Assembly (NCBI GenBank): GCA_017540085.1
Contig: JAFYBQ010000028.1
Span: 90,338 to 154,337, forward strand
Direction: 5' to 3'
DNA length: 64,000 nt
Source of the DNA: Synergistaceae bacterium
Lineage (GTDB): Bacteria > Synergistota > Synergistia > Synergistales > Aminobacteriaceae
Below, in pieces: positions 35,163 to 43,354 of this stretch (the stretch's first letter is position 1; each line of letters begins with the position of its first letter). A program made the translations under genes and the position numbers. Under the pieces are notes generated by a model. That model did no database searches and was not told where the DNA came from. It saw only the letters and a program-made list of their open reading frames with translations.

Positions 35163-35852
35163 CTACTGACGCTTCAATGCACCCTCAATTTTTTTCTTGA
35201 ACTGACGCGCCGGAACATACTGCGGAAGAATCTCAAGAGACTTGTTTACCCACTGCATAGACATGTCATAGTCGGCCATGTCGTAAGCGTTGACTGAAGC
35301 CCTGTATGCCGCAAGATAATCCTGCGGGTAGTCGCTGAAAATCATAATGTATCTGTCGAATCTCTCGCGTTTCCCCGCGCCCCTTTCGGCGGAGTGGTGA
35401 AGGTCGAGAAGGTTCAGCGTTGTAGTCTCGTCAAGTCCGTAGCTCGGTATGACTTTCTCCGGGTCTGCTGAATATCTTTCGTAGTTGGCCGATGCTTTCG
35501 GCTTGGGAGACGGAAGCGGAGTCGAAATCGGAGTCGGAGTCGGCGTTGGAGTCGGAGTCGGAGTCGGCGTTGGAGTCGGAGTCGGCGTGGGAGTCGGAGT
35601 CGGCGTGGGTGTCGGCGTTGGTGTAGGTGTCGGAGTCGGTGTAGGTGTCGGAGTCGGATCTGGCGTTACTGCCTGAAGAGGTGCGCTATTCGGCATTGTT
35701 ACGGACGGCAGATCGGGTATCACGTATGAGGGCGGAGTATCCTTGCCGAAATACCCCTCGCCGGAAATCCCGAAAGAGCTTCCCGCAAATATCACCGTGA
35801 AGACTGTCGCAAGAAAAATCACTGAAAGCCTGCGTGAAATCATGTCTGTCAT
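35163..35852 (-). CDS. Secreted protein with Thr-Pro repeat linker and TPR-like C-terminus
   Basis: A protein of up to 229 residues with a signal peptide (about 4-28), a run of more than 20 Thr-Pro pairs (about 66-108) encoded by GTCGGA/GTCGGC-type hexamers, and a C-terminal helical part ([36 protein letters not shown]) like a tetratricopeptide unit. The Thr-Pro run is a rigid spacer, as used to span a cell wall. The third-codon-later ATG at 35843 fits the AAGGGAG site better than the first at 35852. It lies 12 bases downstream of another secreted protein. Function unknown. Confidence 0.85.
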   Translation of the reverse strand: MTDMISRRLSVIFLATVFTVIFAGSSFGISGEGYFGKDTPPSYVIPDLPSVTMPNSAPLQAVTPDPTPTPTPTPTPTPTPTPTPTPTPTPTPTPTPTPTPTPTPTPTPISTPLPSPKPKASANYERYSADPEKVIPSYGLDETTTLNLLDLHHSAERGAGKRERFDRYIMIFSDYPQDYLAAYRASVNAYDMADYDMSMQWVNKSLEILPQYVPARQFKKKIEGALKRQ

Positions 35853-35864
35853 TCTCCCTTCTGT

Positions 35865-36308
35865 CTACTTAATCTTGCCCATAGCGTAAGCCGCGCCCTT
35901 GCTCTGCACGGTGTTAGGTATTATAGGGTTGAAGATTACGTGTCCCGTCCTGTAGCCGCAGATTTCATCGCCCTTCATGTCGTAGAATACTCTTGATACT
36001 TCAGCATACTGGCCGCCGTCTGATGTGTATTCGAATCTGTACTCGGTGAGGTAAAGAGCATTAGCCCGGTCATGCGGCACTCCGTAGCGGGATGACAGAG
36101 CGTTCACGGTCTCCGCCTTTGCCCCGGCGTTCGTGTAATATTCCCGCGCCACAGCGTAATACCCCGATGTGCTTGTTCCGTATCCTACAATCCACCACTG
36201 AAGCCCCGCCCGGTCTCTGCCCAAGTTCTTCTGCTGGACAAAAGCATCCTCAGCAAACGCGCAGGACGCTGAGAGCAGGACAAGTACCAACGCAAGAAAT
36301 TTCTTCAT
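35865..36308 (-). CDS. Small secreted hypothetical protein
   Basis: A 147-residue protein with a clear signal peptide (MKKFLALVLVLLSASCAFA, cleaved before EDAF). The mature part begins with LQWWIVGYGTSTSGYYAVAREY and has no family that I recognise. It lies upstream of the Thr-Pro repeat protein in the same direction, so the two are probably co-expressed in the envelope. The ATG has AGGATTAAAGG-like purine sequence before it. Confidence 0.85.
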   Translation of the reverse strand: MKKFLALVLVLLSASCAFAEDAFVQQKNLGRDRAGLQWWIVGYGTSTSGYYAVAREYYTNAGAKAETVNALSSRYGVPHDRANALYLTEYRFEYTSDGGQYAEVSRVFYDMKGDEICGYRTGHVIFNPIIPNTVQSKGAAYAMGKIK

Positions 36309-36360
36309 TGCCTTTAATCCTCCGTGATAAAAATTTTGGAACGTTTGATATTATAACGAT

Positions 36361-36380
36361 AAAGGAGGAATTTATGTAGT
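36361..36380 (+). promoter_or_regulatory. Ribosome-binding site with a start-stop mini-ORF before rlmN
   Basis: AAAGGAGG (36361-36368) is followed at ideal distance by ATG TAG (36374-36379), and the true rlmN ATG comes one base later at 36381. Ribosomes would first meet a start codon followed at once by a stop. A TATAAC -10-like hexamer lies at 36352-36357. Confidence 0.5.
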
Positions 36381-37421
36381 ATGGAAAATATTTACAGTGC
36401 ATTAGATTTGACGCTCAATGACTGGCAGATTCTTTTCGGGAATCTTGGTGAACAGAAATTCCGGGGCGCTCAGGTCTGTCAATGGATTTACGCGAAAAAA
36501 GAGTTCACTTATGACGGAATGACTAACCTAAGCAAAGCCCTGCGCGAAAAACTGAATGAGAATGTCATTATGTCCTTCCCCGTTATGATACGTCAGCAAG
36601 TTTCACGGTACGGCACAAAAAAATATCTCTGGACTCTCAATGACGGCGCGAAAATTGAGTCCGTTCTCCTAAATCACGGAGGCCATAAGACAGCGTGCAT
36701 ATCATCGCAGGCAGGCTGCCCGTTAAAATGTGCGTTCTGTGAGACGGGCGCAAACGGCTTCACACGGAATCTAACGCGGGGCGAAATACTCGGACAGTTT
36801 CTGATGATGGAGAAAATCAACGGGGCTGACATCAACAATATTGTGTTCATGGGAATGGGTGAGCCGCTATTGAACGAGGACAATGTTTTTTCCGCAATAC
36901 GTTCCCTCAATGACAAAAATATGCGTAATCTCGGCGCGAGGCACATAACAATATCAACATCAGGAATCGCCCCCGGCATTGAAGACCTTGCAGACTTTGA
37001 GATTCCCATAAGATTATCGCTCTCACTTCATGCCCCGAATGACGAATTACGCGCAAAACTGATGCCCGTTGACAAACAGTATCCGCTTCAGAAGCTCACA
37101 GCCTCATTGAGACGTTACCGCGAAAGAACCGGGGAACGAATCACCGTCGAATATGCGCTGATTGACCGCGTGAATGATTCCCCGGAGCTGGCCTACGAGA
37201 CAGCCGCCCTTCTTGACGGCCTCGAACCGTACATAAACATTATCCCGTTCAACCCGATTCCCTCGCGGCCTGACCTGAAACGCTCCGACACATCACGGAT
37301 TAAAGCCTTCTGCGCTGTTCTCGCCGAAATGAAAATAGAGTATGAGCTGAGGAAAGAGCGAGGCTCTGACATCATGGCGGCCTGCGGACAGTTGGCGGGG
37401 TCTATGCGTAACGGCTCCTGA
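36381..37421 (+). CDS. rlmN: 23S rRNA (adenine-C2)-methyltransferase RlmN
   Basis: RlmN, 346 residues, a radical SAM enzyme that methylates A2503 of 23S rRNA and A37 of some tRNAs. The 4Fe-4S motif CPLKCAFC is near residue 114, MGMGEPLLN near 156, and the catalytic Cys at the C-terminus lies in MAACGQLAG. The ATG at 36381 follows a start-stop mini-ORF. Its 3' end overlaps the convergent GDP-fucose synthase gene by 20 bases. Confidence 0.96.
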   Translation: MENIYSALDLTLNDWQILFGNLGEQKFRGAQVCQWIYAKKEFTYDGMTNLSKALREKLNENVIMSFPVMIRQQVSRYGTKKYLWTLNDGAKIESVLLNHGGHKTACISSQAGCPLKCAFCETGANGFTRNLTRGEILGQFLMMEKINGADINNIVFMGMGEPLLNEDNVFSAIRSLNDKNMRNLGARHITISTSGIAPGIEDLADFEIPIRLSLSLHAPNDELRAKLMPVDKQYPLQKLTASLRRYRERTGERITVEYALIDRVNDSPELAYETAALLDGLEPYINIIPFNPIPSRPDLKRSDTSRIKAFCAVLAEMKIEYELRKERGSDIMAACGQLAGSMRNGS

Positions 37422-38331
37422 AATCCTCATAGGCCAGCCTGATTCCGTCCCTGAGTCCCGTGCGAGCCTTCCAGCCCAGCGAGGCGGCCTTGCTTATGTC
37501 CATAACTTTGCGGGGCGTTCCGTTGGGCTTTGAGGTGTCCCACAAAATTTTTCCTGAATACCCGACAATCTCAGCTACAAGGGCGGTCAAATCTCTGATG
37601 GAAATTTCGCGGCCTGAACCGGCGTTTACTGTCTCATTGCCGGAATAATTGTTCATGAGGAAAACGCACAATTCTGCGAGGTCGTCAACGTACAGAAATT
37701 CACGCAGGGGGCTTCCGTCCCCCCAGCATGTTACGGACTCTGCGCCGGAGATTTTCGCCTCGTGAAACCGCCGGATGAGTGCGGGCAATACATGCGAGTT
37801 TTCCGGGTGATAGCTGTCGTTCGGGCCGTAAAGGTTGCAGGGCATGACCGAAATATAGTCCGTGCCGTACTGTGTGTTGAGGTACTCGCAGTATTTCAGG
37901 CCGGAGATTTTCGCGAGGGCGTAGGCTTCATTTGTCTTTTCGAGACTGCCGGACAATAAATATTCTTCCCTGATGGGCTGAGGACACATGCGCGGATAAA
38001 TGCACGATGAGCCGAGAAATTCAACCTTCCTGCACCCGTTCGAGAATGCCGCGTGTATCGTGTTCATCTCTATCATCATGTTGACGTACATGAAATCAGC
38101 CGGAGAGGCCGAATTTGCCGCAATGCCTCCGACTTTGGCCGCCGCAAGAAATACATACTCAGGCTTCTCGCGCTCAAAGAATGATTCAACGTCTGCCTGC
38201 CTCGTGAGGTCTAACTCTGAGTGAGTCTGCATGATGATGTTCGTATAGCCTTGCCGCTGAAGCTCGCGGAGAATCGCGGAGCCTACCATGCCGTTATGAC
38301 CTGCGACATAAATTTTCGAGTCCCTGTTCAT
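37402..38331 (-). CDS. fcl: GDP-L-fucose synthase
   Basis: A 309-residue NAD(P)-dependent epimerase/reductase making GDP-L-fucose from GDP-4-keto-6-deoxymannose. The nucleotide motif is GHNGMVGSA, the catalytic YxxxK is in YALAKISG near residue 136, and the substrate region PCNLYGPNDSYHPENSHVLPALIRRFHEAK is typical of the enzyme. GDP-mannose dehydratase is not in the window. It points to fucose or a related sugar in surface glycan and stands alone, convergent with rlmN. Confidence 0.94.
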   Translation of the reverse strand: MNRDSKIYVAGHNGMVGSAILRELQRQGYTNIIMQTHSELDLTRQADVESFFEREKPEYVFLAAAKVGGIAANSASPADFMYVNMMIEMNTIHAAFSNGCRKVEFLGSSCIYPRMCPQPIREEYLLSGSLEKTNEAYALAKISGLKYCEYLNTQYGTDYISVMPCNLYGPNDSYHPENSHVLPALIRRFHEAKISGAESVTCWGDGSPLREFLYVDDLAELCVFLMNNYSGNETVNAGSGREISIRDLTALVAEIVGYSGKILWDTSKPNGTPRKVMDISKAASLGWKARTGLRDGIRLAYEDFRSRYA

Positions 38332-38426
38332 GATTCACACTCCCTGAAGTTTTCCGGCAGATTATACCCCCGCGCCTTACTTCAGGCCGTCAAATCCTTT
38401 CCGCTGATTTTATTTCCTGAGACGGC

Positions 38427-38432
38427 TATAAT
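38427..38432 (+). promoter_or_regulatory. -10 box six bases before the queH ATG (leaderless promoter)
   Basis: TATAAT at 38427-38432 is followed by TATCCC and then the queH ATG. No Shine-Dalgarno sequence is present, so the mRNA probably starts at the ATG. The candidate -35, CTGATT at 38404-38409, is 17 bases upstream and weak. Confidence 0.55.
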
Positions 38433-38438
38433 TATCCC

Positions 38439-38984
38439 ATGAACAAAAATATTCTCCTTCACATTTGCTGCGCCCCGGACGGAACTGTCCCGATACCTGA
38501 CCTACTCGCTGAAGGGTGGAATGTTTACGGCTTCTTTTACGGCAGCAACATTCACCCGCTTGATGAGTATCTCCGGCGGCTTGAGGCTGTCCACATTCTC
38601 ACGGCTCATAACGGAGTCCCCTGTACGATTCCTGAGTATGTCCCGGAAAAATGGCTCAGTGAAATTCACGGCCTCGAACATGAACCGGAAGGCGGGAAAA
38701 GGTGCGCGGAGTGCTTCAGGATTCAGCTTGAGGCTTCAGCGCGTGAGGCGGTTCGATTGGGCTGTGAATACATGTCAACAACATTAACCATCAGCCCGCA
38801 CAAGAATGTTACTCTCATCAACGAAATTGGCGGGGCAGTCTCAGAATCTCACGGCCTGAAATGGGAGAGTCGAATCTGGCGGAAAAATAACGGCTTCTTA
38901 CGCTCGGTAAAAATTTCGCGGGAAATGGGACTCTACCGTCAGAATTATTGCGGCTGTACGTTCAGCATTACTCATACTGTATAA
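38439..38984 (+). CDS. queH: Epoxyqueuosine reductase QueH
   Basis: A 181-residue QueH (DUF208) enzyme, which reduces epoxyqueuosine to queuosine in tRNA, the last step of the pathway. It has the Cys pairs expected to hold the 4Fe-4S cluster: HICCAPDG at the N-terminus, RCAECF near residue 90 and YCGCTFS near the end. It complements queA in the same window and replaces QueG. The gene probably has a leaderless transcript. Confidence 0.93.
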   Translation: MNKNILLHICCAPDGTVPIPDLLAEGWNVYGFFYGSNIHPLDEYLRRLEAVHILTAHNGVPCTIPEYVPEKWLSEIHGLEHEPEGGKRCAECFRIQLEASAREAVRLGCEYMSTTLTISPHKNVTLINEIGGAVSESHGLKWESRIWRKNNGFLRSVKISREMGLYRQNYCGCTFSITHTV

Positions 38985-39022
38985 TCTCAGCATTCACACA
39001 AAACTTTAAGGAGGCGGCAATA

Positions 39023-39508
39023 TTGCAGCAGCTTTACGCGTCGTGGAGAATGTCATACATTGAGGCACCCAAGCATGAAGGGTGTATCTTCTGTGATTTT
39101 CCGGCTGAACACAAAGATGATGAGCATTTTATCGTTCACAGGGGCGAGTCTTGCTTTGTCATCATGAATCTTTACCCGTATAATCCCGGTCATATGATGG
39201 TGATTCCGTACCGTCATACGAATGTTTATGAGTCCCTCACTGACTCCGAGGTTCTCGAAATGCACGTGCTTACGTCAAAAGCCGTTAAAGTCCTCAAAAC
39301 AGTAATGCACCCGGACGGCTTCAACATGGGCATCAATCTCGGACGGACTGCGGGCGCAGGTGTTGACGGACATTTGCACAGGCACATAGTACCAAGATGG
39401 AACGGGGACAATAATTTTATGCCCGTGATAGGCGAGACAAGAGTCATTTCTGACGCAATCGAAAATTCCTGGCGAAGGATAAAAGATGCCTGGGCCGAAT
39501 GCGTATAG
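39023..39508 (+). CDS. HIT family nucleotide hydrolase/transferase
   Basis: A 161-residue histidine-triad protein, likely acting on diadenosine polyphosphates (AP4A phosphorylase-like). It has CIFCDFP zinc-type Cys near residue 22 and the catalytic triad GVDGHLHRHIVPRW near residue 115. The start is a TTG at 39023 with AAGGAGG eight bases upstream; an earlier ATG lies inside queH without a binding site. It overlaps the next gene by 23 bases. Confidence 0.92.
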   Translation: MQQLYASWRMSYIEAPKHEGCIFCDFPAEHKDDEHFIVHRGESCFVIMNLYPYNPGHMMVIPYRHTNVYESLTDSEVLEMHVLTSKAVKVLKTVMHPDGFNMGINLGRTAGAGVDGHLHRHIVPRWNGDNNFMPVIGETRVISDAIENSWRRIKDAWAECV

Positions 39509-40100
39509 AGAGCCGGAAAAGTCATCGCAGTACGAACAGAAAATAAAACGCTCGGTATTTATCGCTGAAGTTTCCCCCTGCCATGACGAACAGGAAGCCC
39601 GCGCAATTCTAGCTGACGTAATATCACGGCACAGGGACGCGACTCACAACTGCCGGGCGTATATTCTCTCTGACGGAACGGAGTACTCATCCGATGACGG
39701 CGAGCCATCTGGGACAGCAGGACGGCCAATCCTCAACGCGATAAAGCATTCGGGACTCGTGAATGTAATTGTGATTGTTACGAGATATTACGGCGGTGTG
39801 AAGCTGGGAGTCAGGGGATTGATTGACGCTTACGGAGATACGGCCATGAATGCGCTTGAGCTTTGCGGGAATGTCGAACGTGTCGCAATGTCGGCGGTAC
39901 GTGTAGCGATGGGCTATAGCTCTGTCGGGAATGTTACGCGCCTGCTTGAGGGTGCCGGGGCGGTAAATTTGCGGTGGAATTACTCGGAGGGCGTGAGCGT
40001 GATATGTGATGTCCCGGAGAATGAATGCGGGAAATTGTCGGCCATGCTTGACGAAATGAAAGCGCGGGCAATTATTGCGGAATGGGAGAAAATATCATGA
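39486..40100 (+). CDS. YigZ/IMPACT family protein
   Basis: A 204-residue member of the YigZ (UPF0029/IMPACT) family. The conserved region has KRSVFIAEV, DATHNCRAYIL, DDGEPSGTAGRPIL and VTRYYGGVKLGVRGL. A C-terminal DUF1949-like domain follows. The family binds nucleic acid or ribosome-linked factors; the bacterial role is not firmly known. It overlaps both neighbours, so queH, HIT, YigZ, the hydrolase and the aminotransferase form one dense unit. Confidence 0.92.
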   Translation: MPGPNAYREPEKSSQYEQKIKRSVFIAEVSPCHDEQEARAILADVISRHRDATHNCRAYILSDGTEYSSDDGEPSGTAGRPILNAIKHSGLVNVIVIVTRYYGGVKLGVRGLIDAYGDTAMNALELCGNVERVAMSAVRVAMGYSSVGNVTRLLEGAGAVNLRWNYSEGVSVICDVPENECGKLSAMLDEMKARAIIAEWEKIS

Positions 40101-40897
40101 GAGTAATAATGCTTGGCACGGGCAACGCTCTTGTTACAGAATGCTTCAACACATGCTTTATTCTCAGCGACAGGGGAAAAATTTTTCTTGTCGACACTGG
40201 CGGGGGCAATACGATTCTCCATCAAATAAAGCACGCGGGCTTCACCCTCCCGGAAATTCACGAGGTCTTTATCTCGCATTCGCACATAGATCACATACTC
40301 GGCGCAATCTGGGTAATCAGGATTTCGGCTCAACTGATGGACAAGGGCAGATTTTCCGGCGACATGAATATTTACTCGCATGACGATGTCATCCCGCTTC
40401 TTGATGAGATTTGCCGGAAGTTTCTTCTGCCGTACCAGTATGATTATGTAGGCAGGCGCATTCACCTAATCACCGTCAGCCAAAACGAGACCCGCAATAT
40501 CATCGGCCATGACGTAAAATTTTTTGACGTAAATTCAGCCCGTACAAAACAATTCGGCTTCATCATGGATTACGACTGCGGGAAAAAATTAGCCTTCTGC
40601 GGTGATGAGCCGTGCTATGAATCGAGCTATAACTATGTACGGGGCTGTGAATGGATGTTTCATGAGGCGTTCTGCCTTTACTCGGACGCAGAAATATTTG
40701 ACCCCTACGGCAAACATCATTCAACCGTCAAAGACTCCTGCATTACCGCGCAGAAACTCGGCGTGAAAAATTTATTGCTTTATCACACAGAGGACTCAGA
40801 CTTAGCGCACAGGAAGGAGCGTTACACCGCTGAAGGGAGGCAGTATTATTCCGGAAATTTATTCGTGCCTGATGATTTCGAGACTATCACACTATGA
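40097..40897 (+). CDS. Metallo-beta-lactamase-fold hydrolase (RNase Z-like)
   Basis: A 266-residue metallo-beta-lactamase-fold protein. The metal motif HSHIDHILG is near residue 60, with further metal ligands likely in CGDEPCYE and KHHSTVKDS and the closing YHTEDSDL. The overall size and order resemble the RNase Z/ArsA-type group, but the tRNA-binding arm of RNase Z is not evident, so the substrate is open. The ATG at 40097 overlaps the previous stop as ATGA and has GGGAGA before it. Confidence 0.85.
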   Translation: MRVIMLGTGNALVTECFNTCFILSDRGKIFLVDTGGGNTILHQIKHAGFTLPEIHEVFISHSHIDHILGAIWVIRISAQLMDKGRFSGDMNIYSHDDVIPLLDEICRKFLLPYQYDYVGRRIHLITVSQNETRNIIGHDVKFFDVNSARTKQFGFIMDYDCGKKLAFCGDEPCYESSYNYVRGCEWMFHEAFCLYSDAEIFDPYGKHHSTVKDSCITAQKLGVKNLLLYHTEDSDLAHRKERYTAEGRQYYSGNLFVPDDFETITL

Positions 40898-40911
40898 GGG
40901 GAGATACGAGA

Positions 40912-42102
40912 ATGAAATATGACTTTGAGACCGTCCGCAAAAGATTCAACACAGGCTCCGGGAAATGGCGCGAGATGGCGAAATACGGAGTGAAGGAATC
41001 CGATGACATTATCCCGTTTTCCGTTGCTGACATGGAATTTGTTACGCCGCCGGAAATTGTGAGCGCGATAAAGTCCCAGCTTGACACGTCAATAATGGGC
41101 TACGAGAATCCCACGCCCGAATATCTTTCGGCAGTCTGCGAATGGATGAGAGTCCGCCGGAATTGGAGCGCGAGTCCTGAATGGATACTCCCGTCAAGCG
41201 GAGTCGTTGACGCATTTTTCCGGGCTGTATTGACTTACACGAACGAGGGAGACGGGGTTATGATTATGACTCCCGTGTACTACCCAATGTACATGGCCGT
41301 GAACACAACAGGCCGTAAACTTGTAGCAAATCCGCTCATCAATACGGGGACAAGGTACGAGATTGATTTTGACGACATGGAGCGGAAAGCCTCAGACCCG
41401 AACACAAAAATGTTAATCCTGTGCAGCCCTCATAACCCTGTCGGAAGAGTCTGGACTCGCGGCGAGCTTGAGAGAATCGGAAATATCTGCCTGAAAAATA
41501 ATGTGCTTGTCGTGTCGGATGAGATTCATTTTGACCTGATTATGCCGGGGCATTCTCACACGGTTTACGCCTCAATCTGTGATGAGTTCGCGGATAACTG
41601 CCTTGTTCTGACCGCTCCGAGCAAAACATTCAACATTGCCGGGCTTCAGACCTCAAATATATTCATCCCGAATCCCGTTCTCCGTGAAAAGTTCCTTGCC
41701 TCTCTCAGGCTGTCAAACCCTAACCCTAAGTGCAACATACTCGGCTATACAGCATGTGAGGCCGGGTATAAATTCTGCGGTGAATGGCTTGACGAGTGCC
41801 TGAGAGTGATTGACGGCAACAGGAGGATCATTGCGGACTTCATTTCGCGGGAGCTTCCTGCGGTGAAAGTGTTTGATCTTGAGGGGACATATTTGCTGTG
41901 GCTTGACATGCGCGGGCTTGAACTCGGCCATGAGGAATTAGAGCGGATTAACCGTGAGGAGGCAAGATTATTCTTTGACGAGGGATATATTTTCGGGGAG
42001 CAGGGCGAATGCTTCGAGCGTTGGAATATCGCCTGCCCTGAGAGATATATACACGAGGCACTCTCACGCATGAAGGAGACATACAGCCGTTACGCAAGAT
42101 AG
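40912..42102 (+). CDS. MalY/PatB-type aminotransferase, putative cystathionine beta-lyase
   Basis: A 396-residue PLP enzyme of fold type I in the MalY/PatB group, which commonly has C-S beta-lyase activity on cystathionine or cysteine conjugates. DMEFVTPPEI near residue 43, SPHNPVGRVW near 170, SDEIHFDL near 203 and the PLP-Lys motif SKTFNIAGLQ near 232 are typical. The ATG at 40912 has GGGGAG before it; an ATG at 40894 overlaps the previous stop. It is the last gene of the queH unit. Confidence 0.92.
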   Translation: MKYDFETVRKRFNTGSGKWREMAKYGVKESDDIIPFSVADMEFVTPPEIVSAIKSQLDTSIMGYENPTPEYLSAVCEWMRVRRNWSASPEWILPSSGVVDAFFRAVLTYTNEGDGVMIMTPVYYPMYMAVNTTGRKLVANPLINTGTRYEIDFDDMERKASDPNTKMLILCSPHNPVGRVWTRGELERIGNICLKNNVLVVSDEIHFDLIMPGHSHTVYASICDEFADNCLVLTAPSKTFNIAGLQTSNIFIPNPVLREKFLASLRLSNPNPKCNILGYTACEAGYKFCGEWLDECLRVIDGNRRIIADFISRELPAVKVFDLEGTYLLWLDMRGLELGHEELERINREEARLFFDEGYIFGEQGECFERWNIACPERYIHEALSRMKETYSRYAR

Positions 42103-42116
42103 GGTATAATTTTGTC

Positions 42117-42197
42117 AGCAGGCTTTGAGTCATTCAAGCACCTGATTTCGGGTCAGGGGGCGTTTCGGACGTAAAGCCGCTGGACTCAGCCTGCCAA
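42117..42197 (+). ncRNA. Unidentified compact folded RNA-like element
   Basis: Between the aminotransferase and the glycosyltransferase, GCAGGCT (42118-42124) and GAGTC (42127-42131) pair with GACTC (42183-42187) and AGCCTGC (42188-42194), a 12-bp closing stem. Inside are CCTGA-TTTCGGG-TCAGG and CGT-TTCGG-ACG hairpins and a short AGC...GCT pair. A perfect TATAAT at 42105-42110 lies 7 bases before it. It is not a tRNA (no T-arm), nor the SRP RNA core, nor a riboswitch I recognise. Positions of the arms are by eye and may be off by one or two bases. Confidence 0.45.
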
Positions 42198-42272
42198 TAT
42201 TATTATGTACCTACCAGCAAAAACACACAAAGAAAGGAATAATTGATAATGCCGGATAATCTAGCTATAATC

Positions 42273-42297
42273 AGCCGACAGCCGACAGCCGACAGCC
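42273..42297 (+). repeat. Heptamer tandem repeat AGCCGAC x3 in the glycosyltransferase 5' end
   Basis: Three perfect AGCCGAC units (42273-42293) and a partial AGCC follow. The ATG at 42249, which has AAAGGA upstream, runs through the repeat into a TAA at 42321-42323. The glycosyltransferase frame is one base out; with four units (or one) the ATG would read straight into it. This is the design of slipped-strand phase variation. Confidence 0.75.
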
Positions 42298-42388
42298 TGA
42301 TTCGTGTCCGAAATTCAGCATAATAATCCCCGTCTATAACACAGAGAAATACATCGCCAAGTGCCTAGACAGCCTCATAAATCAGAAC

Positions 42389-43300
42389 ATGCCCTCACGA
42401 AATTACGAGATAATTATCACCGATGACGGCTCATCAGACTCAAGCGGGGAAATCTGCGACTCCTATGCCGACAAATATCCATTCATACACGTAACCCACA
42501 CCGAAAATCACGGCCCAAGCCACGCCCGGAATATTGCGCTCACTCAGTGCAGGGGGGAATATATTACGTTCTGTGATTCTGATGATTACGCCTCTCCTTG
42601 TCTGATTTCCGTACTGTCAAAGGCAATAGAAGTACTAGGCCGACCGGATGCTATAGTGTTCCGGCACTACATAAGCATGAATATTCCGGCAGAAGGTTTC
42701 CCCGTATATAATGCTCAGGATATGAAGAGTGATGACGCTGAAATTTCTGACGGCGAGGAATTATGCTTCAGGATTCTTGAAAGCAACAAAGTCGGAGGCT
42801 TCACCCCCAACAAAGCACTAAAACGCGAAATCATAGGGGGCATAAGGTTTGACGAAAGCCTGCGATACTGTGAGGACGTTGACTGGCTCATCAATATTGC
42901 CCTCAGCAGGAAGAATGTCAAAGTCTGCTATATTGATTACTGGCTGTACTGTTATGTTCTCCATGAAAATGAAGAGCTTACAAGAGACTCGGCTAATATT
43001 TACGACAAGGACGGATACCCCCGCGAGTTTTACGCCCTAGAGAAAATATATTCCCGCGCAGACCTTCCGCCAAGAGTCTCAGAACAGCTCAAAGCTCTTT
43101 TTTATTTCACCGCCGCGAATGCTGGGTATCAGGGATATTCAAAGCCCCGCAGCGAATCTCATGCCAGGCTCATGGATTACCTCAGAAATTACTGGAAGAT
43201 ATATTATTCAAAGTCAAGGCATTCACTTGTACAAAAAGCAAAGACATTCGTCAAGCATATTTTCACTCTCCTTCACATTCACAAGCCGCGCAGGAAATAA
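42389..43300 (+). CDS. Family 2 glycosyltransferase, start out of frame (probable phase-off copy)
   Basis: A GT-A fold glycosyltransferase for surface polysaccharide. Coding sequence in this frame actually begins before the ATG at 42389: the codons from 42299 read DSCPKFSIIIPVYNTEKYIAK, the essential nucleotide-binding opening of GT2 enzymes, but no ATG, GTG or TTG precedes it in frame (the frame opens after a TAA at 42257-42259). The rest has TDDGSSDSS, the DSDD metal motif near 42577 and LRYCEDVDWLINIA near 42860. With the current three-unit heptamer repeat only a truncated form lacking the opening strand could be made, so the gene should be off. A change of one repeat unit would restore about 350 residues from the ATG at 42249. 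Confidence 0.8.
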   Translation: MPSRNYEIIITDDGSSDSSGEICDSYADKYPFIHVTHTENHGPSHARNIALTQCRGEYITFCDSDDYASPCLISVLSKAIEVLGRPDAIVFRHYISMNIPAEGFPVYNAQDMKSDDAEISDGEELCFRILESNKVGGFTPNKALKREIIGGIRFDESLRYCEDVDWLINIALSRKNVKVCYIDYWLYCYVLHENEELTRDSANIYDKDGYPREFYALEKIYSRADLPPRVSEQLKALFYFTAANAGYQGYSKPRSESHARLMDYLRNYWKIYYSKSRHSLVQKAKTFVKHIFTLLHIHKPRRK

Positions 43301-43354
43301 CTTGCTGTATACTATGTGAAAATTTCCATCACATAACAAGGAGCTGTATACAGT

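Noticed and set aside
35520..35660. GTCGGA/GTCGGC repeats considered as a non-coding satellite
   Set aside because: They are in frame within a secreted protein gene and code a Thr-Pro linker.
42117..42197. SRP RNA or selenocysteine tRNA, suggested by the closing stem and a following CCA
   Set aside because: The conserved SRP loop is missing, and there is no T-arm or anticodon arm of the right form.
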